From positions 1 through 64,000 of the forward strand of contig JAVKFY010000047.1 in assembly GCA_040223615.1 (NCBI GenBank): a stretch of 64,000 nucleotides of DNA, read 5' to 3'. The notes beneath the pieces are model-generated. The model was not told the DNA's origin and made no database searches. It saw nothing but the letters and a program-made list of their open reading frames with translations. How positions within the stretch are numbered: position 1 is the first letter of the stretch; each line of letters opens with the position of its first letter. Of this stretch, positions 55,301 to 62,725 are shown piece by piece. Made by a program: the position numbers and the translations under genes. The stretch is from JAVKFY01 sp040223615 (GTDB lineage Bacteria; Pseudomonadota; Alphaproteobacteria; GCA-2731375).

Positions 55301-56707
55301 CTTCAGCGACCAGTCGATGCCACCGGCGAGATAGGCGGGCGGCGCCCCCGGAACCGTCAGCGCACCGACGCGGCCGGCGCCGGCGATGTCGAATGGACCG
55401 GCGAGCGGACCGGCGAGTTCGATCTCGGCGGTCACGTCGCCGGCGGCGATGTCGCCCTGGCGCACGTCCGGCGCCGTCACCCGCACCGTCGCGGCGAACG
55501 TGTCCAGGCCGCCGCGGGCACTGAGCGCCACGTCGAGACCGGGCGCCCACACGCCCGCGGCGAGCGGCGCCAGGGCCTCGGCATCGGTGATCGTGAAACC
55601 GGCCGCGACCTCACCCTCGCCTGGGTCGACCGCATAGCGGCCGGTCGCCCGCGCGCGCCACGCCGCACCCGCCGCCTCGAACGAGCCCAGTTGCGCCACC
55701 TCGGCGTCGGGATCCCAGGCAGCGGCCAGTGTCACCGACATGGCGCCGTTGAGCAGCGCCCACGGCGGCTCGACGAAGTCGCGCTCGGCGGTCCCGGTGC
55801 CGTCGACGGTAAGCGCGAATCCGCGTAACCGGAGCTTGGCGTCGGCGCGGTACAGGCCCGGCAGCGCCAGCGTCGCCTGGCCGCGCCAGTCATCGAGACT
55901 TCCTTCCCCGACCAGCCCGGCATCGAGCGTCGGCAGGTCGGGCAGTTCCAGCAACCGTGCCAGCAGGCCGCCGGCCGGCTCGTGCGCCTGCACCGACAAC
56001 GACAGGTGCCGGTCGTCGCCGCGCAGGGTTGCGCGCGCCGCCACCGTGCCGGCGACACCGTCGAGGCGTGTGACGTCGAGGCGGGCGGCGACTGTCTGCG
56101 GCGGCGTGCCCGCGATCTCGCCATCGACAGCGAACACCGCCGCCTGCCCCAGCACGGCTTCGCCCAGCTCGATCCGCGCCAGCATCAGCTTGCGCACCGC
56201 CACGTCGAGCGGCAGATCCGGCAGCGCCGCCGGCGTGTCGGCGGCGGTCGCGGCCGTCGGTGCTGGCGGCCGCGATACCGCGATCCGGTCGACCGCGACG
56301 CTTTCGATCGCCAGCGTGCCGCCGAGCAGCGCCCAGGGCGACCAGTCGACACGGACATCGTCCAGCCGCAGCCAGGCGCCGTCGGCGTCGGCGACGCTCA
56401 CCGTGTCGAGCACGAAGCTGCCGAGCAGGTCGCCGTCCAGCCGGCCCAGCCGCACCTCGGCCTCGCCCGGCGTGCTGGCCGCCCGCTCGATCGCGCGCGC
56501 GATTGCCTGGCGCCCGGCATCGCTGCCGAGCACCGCAAGCGCCAGGCCGACCGGCACCAGCAGCAGCAACAGCATCGCGCCCGCCAGCCACCACGGCCAG
56601 CGGCGGCGGCGCCTCGCCCGGCGCGGCGGCCCCAGGCCGGGCGGCTCCGGGCTAGAAAGCCCCGAGCTAGAAGGCCCCGAACTAGAAGGACTGTCCGAGC
56701 GAGACAT
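52331..56707 (-). CDS. tamB: TamB translocation and assembly module protein
   Basis: 1458 residues. A basic, Ser/Pro-rich leader (about 1-38) precedes one membrane anchor (WWLAGAMLLLLLVPVGLAL). Then come long AsmA/TamB-like beta-rich repeats through to a C-terminal DUF490 domain (about 1080-1458) with GRVYVRGRGLDSEWQGQVQV and the ending SVGAKVKWDY. TamB bridges inner and outer membranes, helping lipid or protein transport with TamA. The first 26 nt overlap tamA, in a 15-nt tandem repeat. Confidence 0.95.
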   Translation of the reverse strand: MSRSDSPSSSGPSSSGLSSPEPPGLGPPRRARRRRRWPWWLAGAMLLLLLVPVGLALAVLGSDAGRQAIARAIERAASTPGEAEVRLGRLDGDLLGSFVLDTVSVADADGAWLRLDDVRVDWSPWALLGGTLAIESVAVDRIAVSRPPAPTAATAADTPAALPDLPLDVAVRKLMLARIELGEAVLGQAAVFAVDGEIAGTPPQTVAARLDVTRLDGVAGTVAARATLRGDDRHLSLSVQAHEPAGGLLARLLELPDLPTLDAGLVGEGSLDDWRGQATLALPGLYRADAKLRLRGFALTVDGTGTAERDFVEPPWALLNGAMSVTLAAAWDPDAEVAQLGSFEAAGAAWRARATGRYAVDPGEGEVAAGFTITDAEALAPLAAGVWAPGLDVALSARGGLDTFAATVRVTAPDVRQGDIAAGDVTAEIELAGPLAGPFDIAGAGRVGALTVPGAPPAYLAGGIDWSLKTRADMAGQQVRLDAFAVTTALAEVAGSGDLALATGDIAADLVVTVPDLSPLAPLDGQARFQIAALAGAFGEYFAADVDGRIDATSPDPALAAALSGGATLAARLSGGLDGVLDLERLTVATSTVSASATGGLDENFSRLRAGYRVDVPSLAPFAAVTGGARVEGTAAGALDNLAANGRVILSDIAVETLAVPAATVDYRLTGLPAAPRGDIDASAQTTFGAVSARTTLTMAADHLRLADIDVTVADAGRIAGDLRLPLAGTAVAGALTAEAAALKPFLAFAGLMGSGRARADIQLADLAGRQGASIDARIDDLKLELDGQEVAVAAMTLQVTNADVEQRTVEALALRVANAALGADRLDSIAVDAAGAAARMSVTVAVEGDVRGRLALNARAEVAANETGLAATVASFEGEALGESLALNQPLKLQQAPGALAVQGLDLRVGPARLAGDASIGRDAVAIDLRMSDLDLSKLRRQAGLAGRIDGAIQVSGVGAAQRGSLRLTAADVGLADLPDAGPAAADIQGTLDGGRMRLKGEIGGVSTTPLIFAGNLPLAIGGGQLVALAPDLPIAGDVAWQGEIGEIWPFMPLPTHLLTGQGSLKASVSGTLAAPRLAGAAGLSQGRYESLEAGTIVSNLDIRVVLAGDKVVLEQFSGDDGSGGSLNAEGNVQLPDNDQLQALLRGTLANFTLLRRDDIVASLGGEAEVTVAGTRGQVTGRFRTEIVEVLIPDRLPLQVAELDVVDAAAPPEPDRAPQPTLVADLDIQVELPGRVYVRGRGLDSEWQGQVQVTGTSAEPEIAGELTIVRGNLGLLSKDFQLTEGRVVLPGGPEPDPQIAVTATHQASDLEVVVRVTGPATNPDFTLTSVPGLPQDEIVARLFFNKNAAQLSALEAAQLAAAIGELTGVTSGPGLIDRLRNSLGVDVLRVETADDGSTAVSAGTYVSEGVLVGVQQGAAVGSGAVSVEVEVTPHISVESKVKQTGASSVGAKVKWDY
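56652..56696. repeat. Three 15-nt tandem repeats at the tamA/tamB junction
   Basis: CTAGAAAGCCCCGAG, CTAGAAGGCCCCGAA and CTAGAAGGACTGTCC follow each other. In minus-strand sense each ends in TAG. The third copy holds the tamA stop codon; the other two add TAG in the tamA frame and encode PSSSG-like repeats in the tamB frame. Confidence 0.75.
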
Positions 56708-58472
56708 AGAACTGGAACTCGTCGTCGAAGTCGCGCTTGTTCAATGGCACCGCGATGTCGGCACGCAGCGGACCGATCGCGGTGTAGTAGCGCAGGCCGA
56801 GACCGGCGGCCCACTGCAGCTCCTCCTCCAGGGTCGGATACTCGCTCTCCGCGACCGTGCCGGCATCGACGAACGGCACGATACCGATGGTGTCGGTCAG
56901 CCTGATACGCAGCTCGCCGGAGAATTCCAGCAGCGAGCGGCCGCCGGTCGGATCATTGTCGCTGTCCAGCGGTCCCACGGACTGGAACTCGTAGCCGCGT
57001 ATCGAACCGCCGCCGCCGGCATAGAAACGCTTGTCGGCCGGGATATCGGCGACCGGCTCGCCGACCAGCGAACCGACGCGGGCACGGCCGGCCAGCACGA
57101 AGCGCCCGTCCGGATCGATCCCGTAATAGGCCGAGCCGCCGAGCGTCGCCGAAACGAAGTTCACGAACCGGGTGCCGGCGCCGGCATAGGGCGTGAGCGA
57201 GACACTCAGCCGGCTGCCGCGCGTCGGGTTCAGGCGGTCGTCGGTGTCGTCGCGGTTCACGCTGAGCGGCAGGCCGACGAGGAAGAACTGCTGCGGCTCC
57301 GGATCGGTTTCGTCTTCGATCTCCTGCAATTCCAGCGAGATGCCGGCGCGGGTCGTCCAGTAGTCGCCGAGCGACCACTGCAGCGCCGTGGTCAGGGTGG
57401 CGGCGCGCTCGTCATAGGCGTCCAGCATCCGGTTCTCCAGGCTGAAGTCGGAGAACAGCGTGTAGCGACCGTCGCCGACACTGGCGTCGGTGTAGTTCGC
57501 CTCCGCGACCTGTTCGTTCAGCGCCGCCGACAGGCTGAGCCGCAGCTTCTCGCCCTCGCCGAACAGGTTGCGGTGCTCCCAGAACACGTTGGCGCCGGGG
57601 CCGATGTCGGTGGAATAGCTGACGCCGGCGCCGATCGAGCGACGATCGGCCTCGCGCAGCGAAACCGCGACATCGACCGTACCGTCCGGATTGACCTGCC
57701 CGGCCGGGCTCACCGCCGCCGACCCGAATAGCGGATCGGCGCTCAGCTTGCGCCGCGCCTGTTGCACCAGCCTCTCGTCGTAGCGTTCACCGGTGCGCCA
57801 CGGGATCTGGCGGCGCACATGCGCCAGCTCGACCAGCTCCAGCCCATCGACAACGACCTTGCCGAAGCGCGCCCGAGGCCCCGGGTCGATGTCCACCGCG
57901 ACCTTCAGGGTGCGGCTGTCACGGTACAGCAGCGCCTCGTGACCGAGCCGCTTGGCCAGCGGAAAGCCATTCTGCCTCAGGTGCGCGACCACCTGGCTCT
58001 CCGCGCTCAGGATCGCCGCCGCCTGCGCCGGCGTGCCGGTCGCCAGGCCGACCTTGCTCAGCAGCGGCATCTGTTCGGCGGCCAGCGGCGGCCCGCCCTT
58101 GAACCGCGCGGTGAACCCGGCCAGTGCATAAACCGGGCCGGGCGCCACCAGCAGGCTCACCGTCGCCGGCTGGGCCTGGGCGTCGAGCGCCACTTCGACC
58201 TTACCGTCATAGTAACCCTGGCTGCGCAGCGTCTTGGTCAGGCGCTCCACGTCGCCATTGGCCCGCACCCGCAGCCGCGCCACCGAGCCCGGCGGCCGAT
58301 CCTTCAGTTCGACAAGCTGAGAGGACTGCTCAAGCAGGTCCTGCAGCTCGTCGTCGTCCGCCCCGACGATCGTGACGGAATACGCGATCTCCTGCTGCGC
58401 CGCGGCCACGCCAGGCATCAGCACCAATAGCAGGACCAGCCACCGGCCAAGGCTAGTCAGCTTGCGCCGCAA
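56682..58472 (-). CDS. tamA: TamA outer-membrane protein (Omp85 family)
   Basis: 596 residues. Signal peptide (about 1-25, ending PGVAAAQ), POTRA-like domains (about 28-265) and a 16-strand barrel follow. The Omp85 lid-loop motif appears as FYAGGGGSIRGYEFQSVGP, and the last residue is Phe after FQFYVSLGQ, the outer-membrane insertion signal. It pairs with TamB. It is 78 nt downstream of the MFS gene. Confidence 0.95.
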   Translation of the reverse strand: MRRKLTSLGRWLVLLLVLMPGVAAAQQEIAYSVTIVGADDDELQDLLEQSSQLVELKDRPPGSVARLRVRANGDVERLTKTLRSQGYYDGKVEVALDAQAQPATVSLLVAPGPVYALAGFTARFKGGPPLAAEQMPLLSKVGLATGTPAQAAAILSAESQVVAHLRQNGFPLAKRLGHEALLYRDSRTLKVAVDIDPGPRARFGKVVVDGLELVELAHVRRQIPWRTGERYDERLVQQARRKLSADPLFGSAAVSPAGQVNPDGTVDVAVSLREADRRSIGAGVSYSTDIGPGANVFWEHRNLFGEGEKLRLSLSAALNEQVAEANYTDASVGDGRYTLFSDFSLENRMLDAYDERAATLTTALQWSLGDYWTTRAGISLELQEIEDETDPEPQQFFLVGLPLSVNRDDTDDRLNPTRGSRLSVSLTPYAGAGTRFVNFVSATLGGSAYYGIDPDGRFVLAGRARVGSLVGEPVADIPADKRFYAGGGGSIRGYEFQSVGPLDSDNDPTGGRSLLEFSGELRIRLTDTIGIVPFVDAGTVAESEYPTLEEELQWAAGLGLRYYTAIGPLRADIAVPLNKRDFDDEFQFYVSLGQSF

Positions 58473-58550
58473 CGGCCGGGATACTCTTCCAGTAAGAACA
58501 CATACCTACGCATAACATGGGCCGATCGCCGCCGGCAGCCACCCTGACGC

Positions 58551-59813
58551 TCACGCCGGATGGTCGTCGTCGGCATCGTCCAGCTCCTCGCCCAGGCCCG
58601 GGTCGATGGTCGAGACGGTCTGCGCGGCGACGGCGGCTTCCGCGAAGGTCGCGCGTTCGGCCTCCGACACCGCCGCGCGGCTGCGCATGCGGATCACCGC
58701 GAAGCCGGCGAGCAGCAGGTAGGCGAGGCCGGAGAAGCCGAACAAGGCCTCCGGCCCCCACGCCTGCATCGCCGAGGAAGCGACGAACGGACCGATGGTG
58801 GCCCCACCGGCGAAGATCAGCAGCAGCGCGCTGGCGGTCTCGACGTAATCCTCGCGGTCGACATAGTCGTTGGTGTGCGCCACCGACAAGCCGTAGAGCG
58901 GGAAGGCGAACAAACCGTAGCCGGCCGCCAGCAGGTACAGCCACAGGCCGGTGCCGATACCGAACAGCACCAGCAGGCCACTTGCGGCAGTCGCCCCCAG
59001 CGCGCAGCCGACGATCACCAGGCGCCGGTCCATGCGATCCGACAGGAACCCGATCGGCCACTGGCTGATCGCGCCGGCCATCGCCGCCAGGCTGATGAAC
59101 AACGCCACCCGCAGCGTACTGTCGTCGCCATCGGCCTGGGCGAAGACCGGACCCAGCGCCCAGAAGGCGCCATTGCCGGCGCCCACCGCCAGACAGCCGA
59201 CGAAGCCGACCGGCGAAATGCGAAACAGCCGGCGCACCCGCACCTGCACCCGTTGCAACGGCGCCGGCTGCGCCTGGGTGGTCAGCGACAACGGCACCGT
59301 GGCCAGCGACACCAGCGCCGAGGCCAAAGCGAAGAGCGCGAAACTGGCCGGCGAATCCAGGGTCAGCAGGAACTGCCCGGCGGTCATCATCGACAAGTTG
59401 ATGATGATGTAGGTCGAGAACACCCGGCCGCGGGTTTCGTTGGTCGACGTCTCGTTGAGCCAGCTTTCCACGATCATGAACAGGGCGGAGAAGCAGAAAC
59501 CGGTCACCGCCCGGCCGATCCACCAGACCACCGGCTCGACCAGAACCGCATGTGCCAGTGCGGTGCACGACGCGATCGCCACCAGCGCCGCGTAGGCGCG
59601 GATATGCCCGGCCCGGCGCACCACGAACGGCCCGATCAGGCATCCGGCGACGAAGCCGGCATAGTAGGCCGAGCCCATCACGCCGATCGACAGCGGGCTG
59701 AAGCTCTCGATCTGCGCACGCAACGGCAGCAACGTGCCCTGTAAGCCATTGCCGGCAAACAGGATTGCGACGCTAACGAGAAGGGCGGCCACGGGGGCGA
59801 GCGCGGCGAGCAT
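58551..59813 (-). CDS. MFS transporter
   Basis: 420 residues with about twelve membrane helices. The loop 2-3 motif resembles family A (GPFVVRRAGHIRAY), and the second-half version is GFLSDRMDRRLVIV. The sequence fits the YcaD-like (UMF) group. The C-terminal 30 residues are acidic (GLGEELDDADDDHPA). It diverges from phnC; the PHO box at 59900 lies in the shared spacer. Confidence 0.85.
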   Translation of the reverse strand: MLAALAPVAALLVSVAILFAGNGLQGTLLPLRAQIESFSPLSIGVMGSAYYAGFVAGCLIGPFVVRRAGHIRAYAALVAIASCTALAHAVLVEPVVWWIGRAVTGFCFSALFMIVESWLNETSTNETRGRVFSTYIIINLSMMTAGQFLLTLDSPASFALFALASALVSLATVPLSLTTQAQPAPLQRVQVRVRRLFRISPVGFVGCLAVGAGNGAFWALGPVFAQADGDDSTLRVALFISLAAMAGAISQWPIGFLSDRMDRRLVIVGCALGATAASGLLVLFGIGTGLWLYLLAAGYGLFAFPLYGLSVAHTNDYVDREDYVETASALLLIFAGGATIGPFVASSAMQAWGPEALFGFSGLAYLLLAGFAVIRMRSRAAVSEAERATFAEAAVAAQTVSTIDPGLGEELDDADDDHPA

Positions 59814-59899
59814 GTCGGATTTCCTAAGCCGCCACTGCGGCCGTCGCGGCGCAACTTAGTTCGCCGACCAAGGCCCCGCAATCACGGATACGACGCCTG

Positions 59900-59939
59900 C
59901 TGTCATCGCGACGTCATGCATCCTTCACGAGACTGTCGC
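59900..59939 (+). promoter_or_regulatory. Tandem PHO box, four heptamers, before phnC
   Basis: CTGTCAT (59900), ACGTCAT (59911), CCTTCAC (59922) and CTGTCGC (59933) repeat with an exact 11-nt period and 4-nt gaps. This is two adjacent PhoB sites, 62-101 nt before the phnC start. PhoB from 23285 is the expected activator. Confidence 0.85.
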
Positions 59940-60000
59940 CGCGAGCCGGTAAGACCTCCGAGAACGACAACGACGACCGGCAACGGGTGAACGGCAACGG

Positions 60001-60816
60001 ATGCACGTCAGAAACCTCAGCAAACAGTTCGGCAAGACCCTGGCGGTCGACAACGTATCTTTCGCGCTCGACCAGCCGCAGATGGTGGGCGTGATCGGCC
60101 GCTCCGGCGCCGGCAAATCGACCCTGCTGCGGATGATCAACCGCCTGACCCCGGCCAGCGGCGGCGAGGTCGTCATCGACGGCCGCGACGTGCTGGCGCT
60201 GCGGGGGGCCGCGATGCGCCGCTGGCAACGCGACTGCGCGATGATCTTCCAGCAGTTCAACCTGGTACCGCGGCTCGACGTGGTGACCAACGTGATGCTC
60301 GGCCGGCTGAACGGCCAGAACCTGGCCCGGAGCCTGTTCGCGATGTTCGCCGCCGAGGAAATCGAGGCGGCGCTGGCCGCGCTCGACCGGCTCGGCATCG
60401 CCGACCAGGCCCTGCAGCGCGCCGAGACCCTCTCCGGCGGCCAGCAGCAGCGCGTCGCCATCGCGCGCGCCCTGATGCAGCAGCCGAAGATGATCCTGGC
60501 CGACGAGCCGATCGCCTCGCTCGACCCGGTCAGCGCCGAGGTGGTGATGGATTCGCTGCGCCAGATTCACGAGCGCGACGGCCTGACCGTGCTGTGCAAC
60601 CTGCACACGCTGGACACCGCGCGCAGCTATTGCGACCGGGTGATCGGCATGCTGCGGGGCCGCATCGTGTTCGATGGCCCGGCCCACGAACTCACGGCCC
60701 AGACCGTCCGCGACATCTACGGCACCGACCAACTCGACGAGTCGCTGACGTCGACCTCGATCGCCGTGCGCCCGGCGGGCGCCGGTGCACGGCTGGCGCC
60801 GGTGCCAGCCGGATAG
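60001..60816 (+). CDS. phnC: Phosphonate ABC transporter ATP-binding protein
   Basis: 271 residues. Walker A GRSGAGKST at 33-41, Q-loop IFQQFNLVPRL, signature LSGGQQQRVAIARAL, Walker B ILADEP and switch His in CNLHTLDTARSYC. The family (FRLLVDNVSFAL-like start) is PhnC. It drives uptake of phosphonates or phosphite. Behind the tandem PHO box. No strong ribosome site is seen. Confidence 0.95.
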   Translation: MHVRNLSKQFGKTLAVDNVSFALDQPQMVGVIGRSGAGKSTLLRMINRLTPASGGEVVIDGRDVLALRGAAMRRWQRDCAMIFQQFNLVPRLDVVTNVMLGRLNGQNLARSLFAMFAAEEIEAALAALDRLGIADQALQRAETLSGGQQQRVAIARALMQQPKMILADEPIASLDPVSAEVVMDSLRQIHERDGLTVLCNLHTLDTARSYCDRVIGMLRGRIVFDGPAHELTAQTVRDIYGTDQLDESLTSTSIAVRPAGAGARLAPVPAG

Positions 60817-60864
60817 CGGCCCGGCCGTCGCCGCGCCGCCACCAGTAGAACAAGGGAGAGCCAG

Positions 60865-61785
60865 ATGAAATTCACCACCCTGCTCGCCAGCGTGGCCGTG
60901 GCCGCGTTCGCGGCGACGTCGGCGCTGGCCGACGACACGATGATCAAGGAGTTCCGCATCGGCCTGCTCGGCGGCGAGAACGCGTCCGACCGCCTGCGCT
61001 CCAACGAGTGCCTGCGCGAGAAGACCGAGGCGCTGCTCGGCGTGCCGACCAAGCTGTTCGCGCCGGCCGACTACAACGGCGTCATCGAGGGCCTGCTCGG
61101 CGGCACGCTGGACATGGCTTGGCTCGGCGCCTCGGGCTACGCCAAGGTCTACTTGACCAACCCGGACGCGGTCGAGCCGGTGCTGGTGAAGGTGAATGTC
61201 GACGGCTCCTACGGCTACTACTCGGTCGGCATCGCCCGCATCGACAAGAACGTTGAGTCGCTCGACGACATGAAGGGCAAGAAGTTCGGCTTCGGCGATC
61301 CGAACTCGACCTCGGGCTACCTGATCCCGTCGATCGAGATCCCGAAGGCCGGCTACGACATGGAGAACGGCAAGTATTTCGGCGAGGTGGTGTTCACCGG
61401 CGGTCACGAGCAGACCATCGTCGCGGTGGTCAACGGCGACATCGACGCCGGCGTGACCTGGACCGACGGCCTGGGCGCCTGGGAAGACGGCTTCAACTCC
61501 GGGGCGCTGCGCAAGGCGGCCGACGCCGGCCTGGTCGACATGACCGAGCTGCGCGAGATCTGGCGCTCCAAGGTGATCCCGGAAGGCCCGATCGTGCTGG
61601 CCAAGAAGCTGCCCGAGAAGGTCAAGCTGCAGGTGGTCGGCCTGATGGCGTCGATGGCGTCGATGGACCCGGAATGCGCCTACGGCGCGATGGCCGGCGA
61701 GATCAAGGGCATCGCCCCGATCGACCACAAGGCCTACGAGGCGATTATCGAGGCGCGTCGCCTGAAGTCGGCGAAGAAGAGCTGA
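60865..61785 (+). CDS. phnD: Phosphonate ABC transporter substrate-binding protein
   Basis: 306 residues. Signal peptide MKFTTLLASVAVAAFAATSALA with AGGGAGAG-like site upstream (AAGGGAGAGCC). The mature part has PhnD motifs: FRIGLLGGENASDRLRSNECL, VGVPTKLFAPADYNGVIEGL and GDPNSTSGYLIPS. It captures phosphonate in the periplasm. A strong hairpin follows the gene. Confidence 0.95.
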   Translation: MKFTTLLASVAVAAFAATSALADDTMIKEFRIGLLGGENASDRLRSNECLREKTEALLGVPTKLFAPADYNGVIEGLLGGTLDMAWLGASGYAKVYLTNPDAVEPVLVKVNVDGSYGYYSVGIARIDKNVESLDDMKGKKFGFGDPNSTSGYLIPSIEIPKAGYDMENGKYFGEVVFTGGHEQTIVAVVNGDIDAGVTWTDGLGAWEDGFNSGALRKAADAGLVDMTELREIWRSKVIPEGPIVLAKKLPEKVKLQVVGLMASMASMDPECAYGAMAGEIKGIAPIDHKAYEAIIEARRLKSAKKS

Positions 61786-61803
61786 TCCGGCCTTCGCCAC
61801 AGC

Positions 61804-61836
61804 AACGGCGGGGCGGCCGCGTGCCGCCCCGCCGTT
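61804..61836 (+). other. Strong hairpin between phnD and phnE
   Basis: AACGGCGGGGCGGC and GCCGCCCCGCCGTT form a perfect 14-bp stem around CGCGT, 19 nt after the phnD stop and 8 nt before the phnE start. No run of T follows (CCCATTTG). It probably stabilises the phnCD part of the mRNA or partially terminates, raising binding-protein levels. Confidence 0.75.
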
Positions 61837-61843
61837 CCCATTT

Positions 61844-62725
61844 GTGAACGTCCCACTCGCGAGCCTCCAGGCGATGTCGACCGCCGACCTGCATACCCAC
61901 ATCGTCGCTATGGAAAAGCGCCGCCGGCTCTACACGGTGGCGACGCTGGTCGTCCTGGCGACACTGATGACGCTGGGCTACAACCAGGCCAGCTCGATGA
62001 ACTCCGGCGGCTTCTTTTCCGGGCTCGCGCGGTTCTTCGAGTATCCCGGCGAGATCGTGGTCGAGGCCTGGCAGGCCGGGCTGGTCGACTTCGCCGGGCT
62101 GATGTGGCGCTTCCTGCCGGCGCTGATCGAGACCCTGAACATCGCCGCCGTGGCCACCATCCTGGCCGGCCTGGCCGCCATGGGACTGGGCTTCCTGGCG
62201 ACCCGCGACCTCAGCCTGTGGCCGCCGCTGCTGCCGGTCGTGCGGCGGACCATGGACGTGATGCGCGCCTTTCCGGAACTGATCATCGCGCTGTTCCTGA
62301 TTTTCGTGCTCGGCTCCAGCCCGGTGCCGGCGATGCTGGCGATCGCCTTCCACACCACCGGCGCACTGGGCAAGCAGTTCTCCGAAGTGAACGACAATAT
62401 CGACCGCAAGCCACTGGACGGGCTGCGCGCGGTCGGCGGCGGCTGGATGCAGACGATGAAGTTCGCGGTCCTGCCCCAGGTGCTGCCGAACTATTTGAGC
62501 TATTTCCTGCTGCGCTTCGAGATCAACGTGCGCGCCTCGGCGATCCTCGGATTCGTCGGCGCCGGCGGCATCGGCGCCGAGCTGCGCCGCACCATCGGCT
62601 GGGGCAAGGGCGCCGGCGACGAGACCGCGGCCCTGTTCGTGCTGCTGCTGGTCTCGATCTTCCTGATCGACCAGACCTCGTCCTACTTGCGCCGCCGCCT
62701 GGTCGACGGCGCGCCGGCACAGTGA
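61844..62725 (+). CDS. phnE: Phosphonate ABC transporter permease, first copy
   Basis: 293 residues from GTG at 61844; the ATG at 61874 is an alternative. One N-terminal membrane helix (about 32-48) is followed by the MetI-type core (about 95-290) with the loop DNIDRKPLDGLRAVGGGW. Coupled to the second permease by TGATG. Confidence 0.92.
   Translation: MNVPLASLQAMSTADLHTHIVAMEKRRRLYTVATLVVLATLMTLGYNQASSMNSGGFFSGLARFFEYPGEIVVEAWQAGLVDFAGLMWRFLPALIETLNIAAVATILAGLAAMGLGFLATRDLSLWPPLLPVVRRTMDVMRAFPELIIALFLIFVLGSSPVPAMLAIAFHTTGALGKQFSEVNDNIDRKPLDGLRAVGGGWMQTMKFAVLPQVLPNYLSYFLLRFEINVRASAILGFVGAGGIGAELRRTIGWGKGAGDETAALFVLLLVSIFLIDQTSSYLRRRLVDGAPAQ

Noticed and set aside
53534..55828. 764-codon plus-strand frame over tamB
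   Set aside because: Gln/Arg/Gly-rich antisense frame; tamB reads through intact on the other strand.
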